Part shown: in pieces, positions 18,503-27,398 of the stretch | Numbering within the stretch: the stretch's first letter is position 1 | Layout of the letters: the number at the start of each line of letters is the position of its first letter | Source of the DNA: CAVRUH01 sp963822595 | GTDB taxonomy: Bacteria; Chlamydiota; Chlamydiia; Chlamydiales; Waddliaceae | NCBI GenBank assembly: GCA_963822595.1 | Contig: CAWGIG010000001.1 | Span: forward strand, 1,178,001-1,242,000 | Reading direction: 5' to 3' | DNA length: 64,000 nucleotides | Notes under the pieces: generated by a model | Database searches by the model: none | Seen by the model: the letters and a program-made list of their open reading frames with translations, nothing else | What the model was told of the DNA's origin: nothing | Translations under genes and position numbers: made by a program

Positions 18503-19549
18503 TTAGATTAAGGGGCTGGGATATAAAACATTCCCGGCCTCTTCTTTTTGAAGAACAATATTTTTCAAAGCCTCGATCCAAAGAGGGTGTTCGTTTAATC
18601 CCTGAACCAAGTCAAACTTATTGCCACCCAATTTTAAAAACTCATTTCTGTATTCGCGGCCAATTTCATCAATGGTCTCTAAGCAGTCGCAAACAAATGC
18701 AGGACTGAAAACTAGAATGTTTTTCTTTCCTTTGTGTGCGAGTTCTTCGATCACATCGGAAGTGTAGGGTCGCAGCCAAGGTTCTTTGCCTAGCCGAGAC
18801 TGAAAACAGATTGTAAAAAGCTTCTGATCGATTCCTAATTGTTCGGCGATTGCTTTAGCCGTTGCGTGGCAGTGGGCAGAATAGCAGTTTAGATTTTTGG
18901 AGCAAATTTTTGCGCAACAATTTGCTTCCTTAAGACAGTAATTCTGAGAATCCGCGCTGTAGATTTGTCTTTCGGGAAGGCCGTGAAAGCTGAACATAAA
19001 ATGATCGTAATTTTCGAGATCTACTTCCCGAGCTCTAGCGCAGAATGCTGCAATCATTTGAGGTTGAATGGGGTAATTATTTACAAACCGCACTTCAGGT
19101 AGGGTCTTCCATGAAGAAAGCTCTTCCATCACTTTTTGGTAGACGGAACCGGTGGTTGCAGAAGCGTATTGGGGAAAGAGCGGGATAACCGTCAGTTGCG
19201 AACAGTTTTTCATTTGGTCTAGGGTGCATGCGATCGAAGGATTTTGATAGCGCATGGCGAGTTCAACTTGGAAGGCGTCACCAAGAGATTCTTGAAGCAG
19301 AGCGCGAACCTTAATGCCGTAAATTTTGAGGGGTGATCCTTCCGCTGTCCATATCCTAGCGTAATTTTTCGCTGATTCTTTATATCGATTGGGTACAATA
19401 ATGCCGCGGACTAATATTTGTCTCTTTAACCAAGGGTAGTCGATAACTCTTTCGTCCGTCAAAAATTCAGTCAAATATTTGCGGACATCTTTAGGAGTTG
19501 CCGAATCTGGAGTCCCTAAGTTCACAAGTAATACGCCAATTTTGCTCAT
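18503..19549 (-). CDS. hemH: Ferrochelatase
   Basis: Inserts Fe2+ into protoporphyrin IX in the last step of haem synthesis. The N-terminus GVLLVNLGTPDSATPKDVRKYLTEFLTDERVIDYP and the catalytic SFHGLPERQ segment (His near residue 195) are diagnostic. A Cys-rich stretch (CCAKICSKNLNCYSAHCHATA) follows. The length of 348 aa is normal. It is transcribed from its own promoter at 19592-19620. It converges with the Inc-like gene, with seven bases between the stops. Confidence 0.95.
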   Translation of the reverse strand: MSKIGVLLVNLGTPDSATPKDVRKYLTEFLTDERVIDYPWLKRQILVRGIIVPNRYKESAKNYARIWTAEGSPLKIYGIKVRALLQESLGDAFQVELAMRYQNPSIACTLDQMKNCSQLTVIPLFPQYASATTGSVYQKVMEELSSWKTLPEVRFVNNYPIQPQMIAAFCARAREVDLENYDHFMFSFHGLPERQIYSADSQNYCLKEANCCAKICSKNLNCYSAHCHATAKAIAEQLGIDQKLFTICFQSRLGKEPWLRPYTSDVIEELAHKGKKNILVFSPAFVCDCLETIDEIGREYRNEFLKLGGNKFDLVQGLNEHPLWIEALKNIVLQKEEAGNVLYPSPLI

Positions 19550-19591
19550 GCGGCGATTCTAAACTTTTGTAGAAAAATTTACAAGCTACCA

Positions 19592-19620
19592 ATTATAGAA
19601 ATGACTGACAATGTTGACAG
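19592..19620 (-). promoter_or_regulatory. Promoter of hemH
   Basis: On the minus strand CTGTCA (19615-19620) and a perfect TATAAT (19592-19597) are 17 bp apart, about 43 bases before the hemH ATG. Confidence 0.55.
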
Positions 19621-19637
19621 GTCGACCCGCGAGATTT

Positions 19638-20063
19638 TCACGAAGCCCTATAAATCGGCATCAAATCAAAAAGTTCAGAGTGTATGGCATTCGGTAAATG
19701 ATGGAGCGGGCAGCACAGGCGGATTAGGTTAGGATGATGATAAAAAGCATTAGTTTGTGGTCCAAGCTCAAACAAGGAGGGATCTTCAGTATGAAGAAAA
19801 ACTTTCTTGCCGCTTCCGAGTGCAAAGCCCAACTCAAGATGTGTACCATGTCCTCCGGGGAGCAGTACAACAACAAAATCTGATTCCAAAACACCGTTCA
19901 ATTCTAATATGGCGACCTCCTGTAACCGTTCAAGACTCACCGACTTCACACTGCCATGGTGAGTCCAATCATAAGAGAGCTCATGTTTCAGACTTTTCAA
20001 AGCATCTCTAATCAGATTATGGTCTCTTGCTCTAGTAAGAGATGTCGCAATATAATATTTCAT
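19638..20063 (-). CDS. Nucleoside 2-deoxyribosyltransferase-like protein (141 aa)
   Basis: Begins MKYYIATSLTRARDHNLI, matching the N-terminal strand and substrate loop of the nucleoside 2-deoxyribosyltransferase/TIR-like fold. ESDFVVVLLPGGHGTHLELGFALGSGKKV carries the family's conserved Gly-rich loop and the likely catalytic Glu in HLELG. It may transfer or hydrolyse N-glycosidic bonds in nucleotide salvage or clean-up. The 141-aa length fits the single-domain family. It sits between hemH and wecB with no obvious operon partner. Confidence 0.75.
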   Translation of the reverse strand: MKYYIATSLTRARDHNLIRDALKSLKHELSYDWTHHGSVKSVSLERLQEVAILELNGVLESDFVVVLLPGGHGTHLELGFALGSGKKVFLHTEDPSLFELGPQTNAFYHHPNLIRLCCPLHHLPNAIHSELFDLMPIYRAS

Positions 20064-20112
20064 CTAAATCCTCTTTTTGAAGAAGCATGATATCTTAACT
20101 TCGGAATTTTTT

Positions 20113-21216
20113 CTAGTTTAAAAGAAAGTCTTTTAAGATGGTGATGATCCTTTGAGAGGCTTTACCATCGCCGAAAGGCGATTCTTCTACGACCATTTTT
20201 TGATATTCTTGGGGATTGTCCAAAAGAATCTGAGTCTGTTGAACAATGTTGTCTTGATTCGTTCCAACTAACTTGGCTGCGCCGACGTTCACAGCCTCCG
20301 GTCTTTCAGTTGTGTCTCGAAGCACTAATACGGGTTTCCCAAGAGAAGGCGCTTCCTCTTGAACCCCTCCTGAATCGCTCAGAATGAGATACGATTGTTT
20401 CATCGATCTTACAAATTGATCATAGTGCAACGGTTCCGACAAAATAATCTGCGGATGATCACCTAGCTGCTTGTGAACTGCCACATTAATATTCGGGTTC
20501 GGATGTACCGGATATAAAACCTGTACATCTTTATTTTGAGTTACAATGGTTCTTAAAGCATTGCAAATTCTAACAAGCGGATCTCCAAAATTTTCTCTGC
20601 GATGAGCTGTTACAAGCAATAAACGGGAGTCAGGATTAATCCTAGAATCGATTTCACCGGGAAATTTTAAAATAAAATTAAGAGCATCAATGACGGTATT
20701 TCCGGTTACAAATATACTCTTTGAAGGATTTCCCTCCTTCAATAAATTTTCCTCAGCCTCCTTAGTAGGGGCAAAATTCAGTGTTGAAAGGCGGCTAATT
20801 AAAACCCTATTTAATTCTTCCGGAAAAGGATCGTAAAAACTTCCTGTACGTAATCCTGCTTCCACATGGGCAAAAGGAATCTTTCGATAAAAGCAGGCAA
20901 GACCGACCATAAAGGCTGTTGTAGTATCACCCTGAGCTAGCACGATGTCGGGTTTTTCCTCCGAGAGCGCTTTATCAAGGGGAACTGCTAAATTCGCCGT
21001 CAGCTGCGCAAGAGTTTGATTTTTCATCATGACATTAAGATCGATATCGGGTTTGATATTAAAGGCAGTAAACATGCGATCGAGCATTTCACGGTGCTGT
21101 GCTGTTGTCATCACGCGTAAATTAATCTGTGGATCCTGTTTAAGCAGCGAAATAATAGGTGCCATTTTAATCATTTCTGGACGTGTGCCGACAACGCATA
21201 ATACTTTTTTCATCAT
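20113..21216 (-). CDS. wecB: UDP-N-acetylglucosamine 2-epimerase (non-hydrolysing)
   Basis: Interconverts UDP-GlcNAc and UDP-ManNAc for surface-polysaccharide synthesis in the cytosol. Motifs: VVGTRPEMIKMAPII (residues 6-20), QGDTTTAFMVGLACFY with HVEAGLRTG, VTAHRRENFGDPL, and the UDP-binding LSDSGGVQEEAPSLGKPVL followed by RDTTERPEA. The length of 367 aa is typical. The ATG overlaps the stop of the upstream membrane-protein gene by one base (TAATG), so the two form a coupled operon, probably for a glycan or lipid-linked product. Confidence 0.94.
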   Translation of the reverse strand: MMKKVLCVVGTRPEMIKMAPIISLLKQDPQINLRVMTTAQHREMLDRMFTAFNIKPDIDLNVMMKNQTLAQLTANLAVPLDKALSEEKPDIVLAQGDTTTAFMVGLACFYRKIPFAHVEAGLRTGSFYDPFPEELNRVLISRLSTLNFAPTKEAEENLLKEGNPSKSIFVTGNTVIDALNFILKFPGEIDSRINPDSRLLLVTAHRRENFGDPLVRICNALRTIVTQNKDVQVLYPVHPNPNINVAVHKQLGDHPQIILSEPLHYDQFVRSMKQSYLILSDSGGVQEEAPSLGKPVLVLRDTTERPEAVNVGAAKLVGTNQDNIVQQTQILLDNPQEYQKMVVEESPFGDGKASQRIITILKDFLLN

Positions 21217-22211
21217 TATTTTGCCTCGTTATCCGATGCTTCCTCAGCAGCTTGACGAAGGGAGAGGTGCATCTTTTTCGCATAATAAAATCCTGTGACA
21301 ATCACGCCGGTATAAAGAAACACATGGAATACAATCGCCGCAGCAAAGGCAGCTGCTGAATCAACACCATAAGCTCGTAAGCTGACGACATAGCACCATT
21401 CGATGACCCCAATACTTCCGGGGGGATTGGGTAAAGACATGACGACGACGATGAGTCCCATGATTAAAAATGAGGCGTAGATGGGTTGGTCTATCCCTAC
21501 AACGAGCATGGCAATGTGGTTGGTAGAGGCCATAAAGAGCCACCCCGTTAGGGAAATCGCAAGGACTCCGAACAATAATTTAGGGGATTTTAGCGAATGA
21601 AGACCTAAAATACCAAGATCGACTTGTTTTACAAGTTGATGACGCATTTCATTGGGAAGCCAGCTAAAACAAAAATGAACGATTTTTAAGCATTTATCTG
21701 TCATAAAAACGGCAAACATCATGATAGCAAATAGAGTGGCTCCCATTAAGGTAAATGCATATCCGACGTTCGTAGTATCGAAAGGAAGATCAGGTGTGTA
21801 AATAAGAGCAATACCAAAGAAGAGGAGTAGTATAAAAAGATCAAACAATCTTTCTAATAAAACTGAGGCTATTACGGAACTTCTATTAACATTGCACTGT
21901 TTTGCGAAGCAAAAGGCTCTAACAACTTCACCCAAATACACTGATAAGATATAGCCTACAGATGATCCGATCATAATAGAGGAATAGAGTTCTTTCGTAT
22001 TGGCTTTATAGATGGGTTGTAAAAGTAACTTCCACCTTAGAGCTTTACATACAAAGAATAAGGAAGCGCAAATGAGCATGGGAAGAATCCACCATGCATT
22101 TAGATGCCCCATGACGTAATCGAAGTCGCTTATCTTTATATCTTTAACAGCGATATATAAAGATATGACGCCAATAATAAGCCCAATAAATAGATATATT
22201 TTTTCTTTCAT
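21216..22211 (-). CDS. UPF0104/LPG-synthase-TM (YbhN/AglD-like) membrane protein
   Basis: A 331-aa protein with about eight hydrophobic segments. It carries family landmarks: ALRWKLLLQP after the second segment, SVGYILSVYLGEVVRAFCFAKQ, the SVIASVLLERLFDLFIL stretch with its conserved Glu-Arg-Asp, and PNPPGSIGVIEWCYV near the C-terminus. Members are thought to be flippase-like or lipid-modifying membrane proteins. The one-base overlap with wecB suggests a role in the same envelope-glycan pathway, but the substrate is unknown. Confidence 0.85.
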   Translation of the reverse strand: MKEKIYLFIGLIIGVISLYIAVKDIKISDFDYVMGHLNAWWILPMLICASLFFVCKALRWKLLLQPIYKANTKELYSSIMIGSSVGYILSVYLGEVVRAFCFAKQCNVNRSSVIASVLLERLFDLFILLLFFGIALIYTPDLPFDTTNVGYAFTLMGATLFAIMMFAVFMTDKCLKIVHFCFSWLPNEMRHQLVKQVDLGILGLHSLKSPKLLFGVLAISLTGWLFMASTNHIAMLVVGIDQPIYASFLIMGLIVVVMSLPNPPGSIGVIEWCYVVSLRAYGVDSAAAFAAAIVFHVFLYTGVIVTGFYYAKKMHLSLRQAAEEASDNEAK

Positions 22212-22453
22212 TATGAAGTCCCTTAAGGTTCTCTATACTCCATCACGGCATTTTCCTAAATGGGATTATGCATTATTTTTCGTATATTCAATAATATCAA
22301 CATGTTATAAATTTTTAATGAAAAAATTAAAATAAATACTATTATTTTCAGCTTGGAATAAATAAAAAAATAATTAGAATAAAGTTTACAAGGTTATTTA
22401 ATAGCCTGGGGCATCATTTTGATGTCATTTTTAAACAATCTAGGAGGTAATGA

Positions 22454-23368
22454 ATGTCTAGACTAGTAACACGTAAAGTGTCAAGAACACACAAAAAATC
22501 TGCTGGTGCTAAACGTAAATTCACATCATTCAAAACTGCACGCAAAACAGCAAAAAAAAATAACGGCACAAGAGCTTCGGCCAATCACAAAATCTATATG
22601 ACCAGCATTGAAAACTTTCTGAATAACATCAGGACTGTTGCAAAGAAAAGAGCATCTCAAAAAGGTCATTCAGATTCTATTGCAAAAAAATTAAATATCA
22701 GTGCATCAAACGTACGCAGTCAATTTAAAAAGTCAAATATCCTTAATCCAAATACGACTAAACATCTTAATGATATTGGATACTCACTACGTAGTGTTAA
22801 GAATGTATCTAGCAATGTTAAATCTCAATTACCACGAGTTTTCCGTGGCCTCCGTGAAGGTGTGAGAAAGGATGTTCTGATGTTCCTCGGAACACTCAAT
22901 AGAACAGTTCGATCTATGACTTTTGCTTTTACAAAATGGGAAACACTTCTGCGCAGAAACTATGCTTCTGCAAAGTCGGGAACTAAGAAGTACAAAATTG
23001 ATCCATCGATTACGCGTCAGATGAAATCATTCGAAAACAACGTTTCTGCTTTCAAGAGTAAGTGGAATAAGCTTCTTAACTCACTATCTAATCATGGAAA
23101 CGTGCAAGTTCAAGCAGGGATCAGAATGATTAAAAAGGAACTTGAAACATTACAAAAATCCATTCGTACAAATCGTGTGCTTATTGGATCGATTGTAAAA
23201 TCAAGCAAAACCAAGAAAAACTCGAAAGTACGTGCTCAAGCTTTGATTACCAAATCAGAACTTAAGACTCATTACAATAATTGGTTGAAGAAGCAAAAGC
23301 TTTTCCAAGATGTTCGCAATTCAATCTACCATTATGTAGATCAGTTGAAAGCAATTAAATCTTGCTAA
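22454..23368 (+). CDS. Highly basic Lys/Arg-rich protein, unknown (304 aa)
   Basis: Lysine, arginine and serine rich throughout. The N-terminus (RKVSRTHKKSAGAKRKFTSFKTARKTAKKNN) recalls chlamydial histone-like tails. The remaining 270 residues are predicted helical and do not match Hc1 or Hc2 by eye. DNA or RNA binding is plausible from charge alone. The ATG at 22454 has a strong AGGAGG site six bases upstream, so the gene looks well expressed. A strong terminator follows. The 240 bases upstream are A+T-rich and hold no other gene. A nucleoid-associated protein or a secreted nucleomodulin are both possible. Confidence 0.7.
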   Translation: MSRLVTRKVSRTHKKSAGAKRKFTSFKTARKTAKKNNGTRASANHKIYMTSIENFLNNIRTVAKKRASQKGHSDSIAKKLNISASNVRSQFKKSNILNPNTTKHLNDIGYSLRSVKNVSSNVKSQLPRVFRGLREGVRKDVLMFLGTLNRTVRSMTFAFTKWETLLRRNYASAKSGTKKYKIDPSITRQMKSFENNVSAFKSKWNKLLNSLSNHGNVQVQAGIRMIKKELETLQKSIRTNRVLIGSIVKSSKTKKNSKVRAQALITKSELKTHYNNWLKKQKLFQDVRNSIYHYVDQLKAIKSC

Positions 23369-23377
23369 TCATCTTCT

Positions 23378-23411
23378 AGCCCGCTGGCTCTTCTGCCTGC
23401 GGGCTCTTTTT
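23378..23411 (+). terminator. Intrinsic terminator of the basic-protein gene
   Basis: AGCCCGC (23378-23384) pairs with GCGGGCT (23399-23405), with further pairing inside (GGC/GCC), followed by CTTTTT (23406-23411). It begins ten bases after the stop codon. Confidence 0.85.
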
Positions 23412-23438
23412 GCACCACATAGTTATATAAACCGATTT

Positions 23439-23628
23439 AAAACACAGAGTTCACAGAGAACACAGAGAGTAAGAATTTGTAACAGATTCTTAAAACCGAG
23501 ATCATTTTAGTGTATAGGAGAAAATAATCATTTGTTAAAACGATGGAGTTCACCAATAATACCGATCTCAGTTTCAAGCATCAGCTACAAATTCTTACTC
23601 TCTGTGTTCTCCGTGAACTCTGTGTTTT
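23439..23628. repeat. Palindromic repeat element, copy 1 (43-bp arms)
   Basis: Arms at 23439-23481 and 23586-23628 are complementary over 43 bp with one mismatch. Each arm is built of CACAGAG-type units followed by AGTAAGAATTTGTA. The inner part has a weaker second dyad (GAGATC/GATCTC). A relative with the same arms and inner GAGATCATTTT lies at 43731-43874. It is placed between convergent genes. Confidence 0.9.
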
Positions 23629-23654
23629 TAAAATAAGTTTGCGTGACAAGTATT

Positions 23655-23879
23655 TTATTTTTTATTGAAAGAGCCGCATTGAGGACATTTCGTGAGCGAA
23701 TTGACGATGCCATCTAAATAAGCATTATTGCAATACTCACAAACAAATAGCTTCTTTTCTATAACAACAATTTTTTTCTTGCGGGAGCGAAAATGATGAT
23801 ACACCCATATTCCCAATAGAATTCCTAACGTCAAACACAAGTAAAGCATCAAGGCCGTAATGGGACTAATCTCAATCAT
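23655..23879 (-). CDS. Small membrane-anchored zinc-ribbon protein (74 aa)
   Basis: One N-terminal transmembrane segment (residues about 8-28, ALMLYLCLTLGILLGIWVY), a basic patch (RSRKKK), then a zinc-ribbon-like pair of Cys-x2-Cys motifs (CEYC at about 47-50 and CPQC at about 65-68). Last gene of the TPR-exbB-exbD-TonB-like operon; its start overlaps the stop of the upstream gene by four bases (ATGA). The role is unknown; the genomic link suggests the ExbB/ExbD machine or its membrane surroundings. Confidence 0.75.
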   Translation of the reverse strand: MIEISPITALMLYLCLTLGILLGIWVYHHFRSRKKKIVVIEKKLFVCEYCNNAYLDGIVNSLTKCPQCGSFNKK

Positions 23880-24229
23880 AACTCTCCCGGGTCGTACGAT
23901 ATGTTTTGACTCCTCGGGAAGACGGGTAATCTAGGCTTCGAATAGGTTGGTTCAGCGATCTTTGGCAAAACAACATTGGTGTCTTCCAGAATGGCATATA
24001 CGGAAGATTCCGGAGCAAACGCGAGATCCGATCTGACGATAACGGGTGGAATATTTGTTGTCATATTCGAAATTTTAAATGGAGCTACATGAAAAATAAG
24101 AAATCCCATCAAATGTAACCCTAACGCAAGTCCGAAGGCCGTCATGGAAAGACGATTCAAGGCCTTCTCATGGCTTCGTAAGCTAATACTGACTTCTCGA
24201 TTTCTTGATTTCCTTTCAAATCTAAGCAT
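23876..24229 (-). CDS. Single-pass periplasmic protein, TonB/TolA-like candidate (117 aa)
   Basis: A basic N-terminus (about 28 residues), one membrane segment (MTAFGLALGLHLMGFLIFHVA, about 29-49) and a periplasmic tail with several prolines (PKIAEPTYSKPRLPVFP). This topology and the position directly after exbD match the energy-transducing TonB/TolA partner, and chlamydial genomes carry an unassigned protein at this place. It lacks a recognisable TonB C-terminal domain and is short. The gap to exbD is two bases, and it overlaps the next gene by four. Confidence 0.65.
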   Translation of the reverse strand: MLRFERKSRNREVSISLRSHEKALNRLSMTAFGLALGLHLMGFLIFHVAPFKISNMTTNIPPVIVRSDLAFAPESSVYAILEDTNVVLPKIAEPTYSKPRLPVFPRSQNISYDPGEL

Positions 24230-24231
24230 AA

Positions 24232-24678
24232 TTAAAAATATTCAGTTTTTTTGGAGTCAGATGGTTTGTAAGATAATCTCAGGTTCTGTCCGCATTCTTG
24301 ACAGATAGAAAACAATTTGAGAAATACTCCGTACTCCACCTTTCGATCGACACTCAGAACGATTGTCGGTTCAGATCCGGGATTAAAAGATTTAAGTTTG
24401 GTGACTTCTTTCTGAAGGTGGTCTTTAAGCGAAACAAGGTCCACAATGGATTTTTTGGAACCCACGTACACAACGTTCTGCGCATCCATAACAACAATAA
24501 GCTGCGTTGTCAGGGGAACGGAATCCCTATCGATTGTTGGATTTTCAATATTCAGAGATTTCAACGGTAGAATGTCCGAAGTGATAATAAAAAAGATGAG
24601 CATCAAAAACACAACATCCACTAGAGGAGTCAAATCAATGAGGCTGCCGGTAGGTTTTAGGTTAGCTTTGAAATTCAT
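24232..24678 (-). CDS. exbD: Biopolymer transport protein ExbD/TolR
   Basis: A subunit of the proton-driven ExbB-ExbD motor of the inner membrane. The start is set at ATG 24678 (MNFKANLKPTGSLIDLTPLV), which gives 148 aa and a normal family N-terminus, has a GAGA ribosome site, and overlaps exbB by 17 bases. An upstream in-frame start at 24747 would add 23 atypical residues. The single membrane segment contains the essential Asp in LVDVVFLMLIFFIITS. The periplasmic domain ends with the LSVDRKVEYGVFLKLFSICQ strand-helix. Confidence 0.9.
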   Translation of the reverse strand: MNFKANLKPTGSLIDLTPLVDVVFLMLIFFIITSDILPLKSLNIENPTIDRDSVPLTTQLIVVMDAQNVVYVGSKKSIVDLVSLKDHLQKEVTKLKSFNPGSEPTIVLSVDRKVEYGVFLKLFSICQECGQNLRLSYKPSDSKKTEYF

Positions 24679-25315
24679 TTTCTCTATGCACCAATAAGTC
24701 GACAATTTCTGAAGAAGTTGTTTGGATTTCCAAAACGAAACCTTCAATACGGCTCACAATATAGTTGTAAGCAAGAACCGAGGGGATGGCAACGACAAGT
24801 CCTGCCGCTGTGGTCACCAAGGCATATTCCATAGCCTCACCGATGCGTGTTGCGGAAATATCGACTAGTCCGCTCATTCTCATCTCAGAAAATGCTTGGA
24901 TAAATCCCAATACAGTTCCCAAAAGACCGATTAAGGGGGCGATGTGTGCAATTATAGAGAGGATTTTGGCATTTTTTTCTAGATGAGCAATTTCGATTAA
25001 CCCCGACATCTCCATGGCGCTTTCGATTTGTTCTTTGTTTCGGTTGTGTTTTAAAAGTCCCGCTTTGACGATGTTTGAAATGGTGCCCCCGGTATTTTCG
25101 CAAACCTGAATGGCTTCGACAATATTTCCCTCATTGATGATTTTACGCAGAGCAATGACGAAACTATTGGTATCGATTTCCGATTTCCGTAGATGGAGGA
25201 ATCGCTCGATAAAAATCGTAAAGCTGATGATTGAACAGATTCCAATGACGATCAAAATGATATTCCAATTCGAGTTATACTGAAAAATGCTACCCAGCAT
25301 GGTGTTGTAATACAT
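24662..25315 (-). CDS. exbB: ExbB/TolQ-type proton channel protein
   Basis: Inner-membrane partner of ExbD; together they use the proton gradient to drive TonB- or Tol-type envelope work. Three membrane segments are visible: about 16-36, 119-141 (IAHIAPLIGLLGTVLGFIQAF) and 161-184 (EAMEYALVTTAAGLVVAIPSVLAY), with the conserved Thr/Gly/Pro pattern of the family. 217 aa. ATG 25315 has GGAAAAAG upstream and lies 26 bases inside the TPR gene; ATG 25300 is an alternative. Confidence 0.92.
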   Translation of the reverse strand: MYYNTMLGSIFQYNSNWNIILIVIGICSIISFTIFIERFLHLRKSEIDTNSFVIALRKIINEGNIVEAIQVCENTGGTISNIVKAGLLKHNRNKEQIESAMEMSGLIEIAHLEKNAKILSIIAHIAPLIGLLGTVLGFIQAFSEMRMSGLVDISATRIGEAMEYALVTTAAGLVVAIPSVLAYNYIVSRIEGFVLEIQTTSSEIVDLLVHRENEFQS

Positions 25316-27320
25316 AATCTTTTTCCAACTTTTGTTTAGCTTTTAAGGCCCACTCTCCACCCTTCGTGGAAGTGGCTTGTAATTGTTTTTTTGCCAGCTC
25401 GTGCCGCCCCTGGCGTTCGTATATCTGCGCTCTGAGGTACATAGCCTTCACCCGAAGGCTTGATGCGGCGTTATAATTGGCTACTCGGGATAATATTAAC
25501 ATGCTTTTGTCCATTTCTCCTAGCTCGAGATGACATAGGCTCTGCTGTATCCAAAGATCTAGAAGCTCATTTTGATCCAAAACATCCCCTTTTGCTGCTG
25601 ATTCTGAGAGTCTTAGGTGATGCAGCGCTTCTTTGGGGCTATTCTCTCTAAAGGCGATCATTCCCTGCTCGTACCAAAAACGGGAGATATAATATCCCTC
25701 ATTAATATTAGATTGTTCATAGATTTTAAGCATCAAGCTTATAATGTTTTCTGCGGCCTCATCATGGCCTTCTTTAACATATATTTTAACTAAATGATAG
25801 CTTGCCTTTTCCAAAATGGTTGATATTGAATCCGTATCCTTCAATTTATAAAATAGTCTTTTTAAAATGATCTCGCTTTCGTCCATTCTTTCAAGGTCTA
25901 ACAGGATAAAAGCTCTCTCAATTGCGGATTGATTGGCAGTTTCTTCAAAATATTGGAGTTTTTCATTTTCCGAGGTAAGATTCAAAAAAGTTTTTTCAGA
26001 CTTCTCGAAATAGTCGGCTGCTGCTTCAAGATCATTTTTTTTCATCAGGTCATATCCTTGAAGATAATTTGAAATCACAAGATATCCGCTGTCCGGAAAT
26101 TTTTCCTGAAGGTGGCTTAGATGTTCCATAGCCTCTTCGGATCCCTTTAAATACTCTTCAAAAGAATAATATCGAAAATAGGCCTCATCGGCGTATTTAG
26201 ATTGAGGATAATCTGTATATAATTTTTTAAGATAAAATTTACCTTTTTCACCGCTGAAACAAAGTGATAACCATAAATGAGCCTCTGCCGCTTCAGAGGA
26301 CGTCGTATATGTTTTGACTAATTTTTCAAAAATCTCCCCGGCTTCTTGCAATCGTTGTTGTTGAAAATAGAGGATACCTAATGTTCTCATTGTTTCCGGT
26401 CGAAACGAGCTTTTAGGATAGCTCGTAAGTCCTTCTAGTAGGGATTTTTCCGCTATTTCTCCAAACCTTGCGCCGGCACCATCGCTAGAAAGCCGCGAGG
26501 CTGCAAGTCCTCGGAGAAAGTAGACTTCTCCCGGATCCTCTAGACTGGCAAGAAGGTTCCCATGATTGTACTGGATTAATAGATTCAGTTCGGAAAGAGC
26601 TTTTAAATTACCTTCCCTGCTATTGAGGTTGGCGAACGCTTCTGCTTTGTACTTAAGGCAGAGGGCTGATAGGCCAATATCTTTGGGGGAGAAGAGGCTG
26701 AAAGCATGTTCAAAGGAAGTTATGGCGTCATAGAGGTGTGCTCCCCCTTCCTCGAGGTCGTTTAGCCCTTTGAAGTACCATCCTAAAGCTCGCATGCGCA
26801 TAGTCGAATCTGGAGAATTTGTGATTTGCGTATAGTATTTTTTTCTTTCTGTATAATCGGAAGAAGCGTGTGCCAGCAAAAGTTTAGAATAATCTTTATC
26901 TTCCAAGGATTTTAAGAGAACCATTCCTTTTTCGACGGCTTCCGGGTTCTTTAATTGAATTCCGTGGGTGATGTAGGTTCTTGCGAGAGCTAGTTGGGCT
27001 TCTTCGGATTTATCTAAGTCATTTAATTTATGTAGGATAAACTCTGCCTTTTCGAAATGATCGATGCGGTTTTTTTCATTTTGTTTAGGATCTTTAGCGA
27101 TTTCGAGGTAGCAAATGGCGAGTTTATTGAGGATTTCTGTTGTTTTTGTTTCATCTTTATTTTGCAGGGCTTGATCGAGGTAGATGACAGCTTTCGGGTA
27201 GTCTTTATTGAGAAAATAGGCGTTGCCTTCTTCCAGGCTGCTTTTTTCCTCAGCGGGGAGGAAGGGTGCTGAAGTTAGGAACAAAAATAAAGTTATTATT
27301 TTGAAAGTGTTGCTTTCCAT
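25290..27320 (-). CDS. Secreted tetratricopeptide-repeat protein (676 aa)
   Basis: A signal peptide (FKIITLFLFLTSAPFLPA, residues about 6-23) is followed by TPR-like helical pairs from start to end, for example EEGNAYFLNKDYPKAVIYLDQAL, TLGILYFQQQRLQEAGEIFEKLVKTY and YLRAQIYERQGRHELAKKQL. It is probably periplasmic and acts as a scaffold. It heads an operon with exbB, exbD and two small membrane proteins, and its 3' end overlaps exbB by 26 bases. It is reminiscent of the TPR proteins (CpoB/YbgF) linked to Tol-Pal, but much longer. No direct family name can be given. Confidence 0.82.
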   Translation of the reverse strand: MESNTFKIITLFLFLTSAPFLPAEEKSSLEEGNAYFLNKDYPKAVIYLDQALQNKDETKTTEILNKLAICYLEIAKDPKQNEKNRIDHFEKAEFILHKLNDLDKSEEAQLALARTYITHGIQLKNPEAVEKGMVLLKSLEDKDYSKLLLAHASSDYTERKKYYTQITNSPDSTMRMRALGWYFKGLNDLEEGGAHLYDAITSFEHAFSLFSPKDIGLSALCLKYKAEAFANLNSREGNLKALSELNLLIQYNHGNLLASLEDPGEVYFLRGLAASRLSSDGAGARFGEIAEKSLLEGLTSYPKSSFRPETMRTLGILYFQQQRLQEAGEIFEKLVKTYTTSSEAAEAHLWLSLCFSGEKGKFYLKKLYTDYPQSKYADEAYFRYYSFEEYLKGSEEAMEHLSHLQEKFPDSGYLVISNYLQGYDLMKKNDLEAAADYFEKSEKTFLNLTSENEKLQYFEETANQSAIERAFILLDLERMDESEIILKRLFYKLKDTDSISTILEKASYHLVKIYVKEGHDEAAENIISLMLKIYEQSNINEGYYISRFWYEQGMIAFRENSPKEALHHLRLSESAAKGDVLDQNELLDLWIQQSLCHLELGEMDKSMLILSRVANYNAASSLRVKAMYLRAQIYERQGRHELAKKQLQATSTKGGEWALKAKQKLEKDYVLQHHAG

Positions 27321-27398
27321 TCCTTATATTGTGCCATTTAGAACCTTTGATTGCAATTCATGCTCAAGGGTGGCCCCCCTTACCTTCGCACAATGTCC

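Noticed and set aside
22454..23368. Chlamydial histone Hc1/Hc2
   Set aside because: Only the first 35 residues are histone-tail-like; length and the remaining sequence do not match Hc1 or the Hc2 repeats.
24679..24747. Longer ExbD start at 24747
   Set aside because: It would add 23 residues unlike ExbD and deepen the overlap with exbB; ATG 24678 has a ribosome site and a normal N-terminus.
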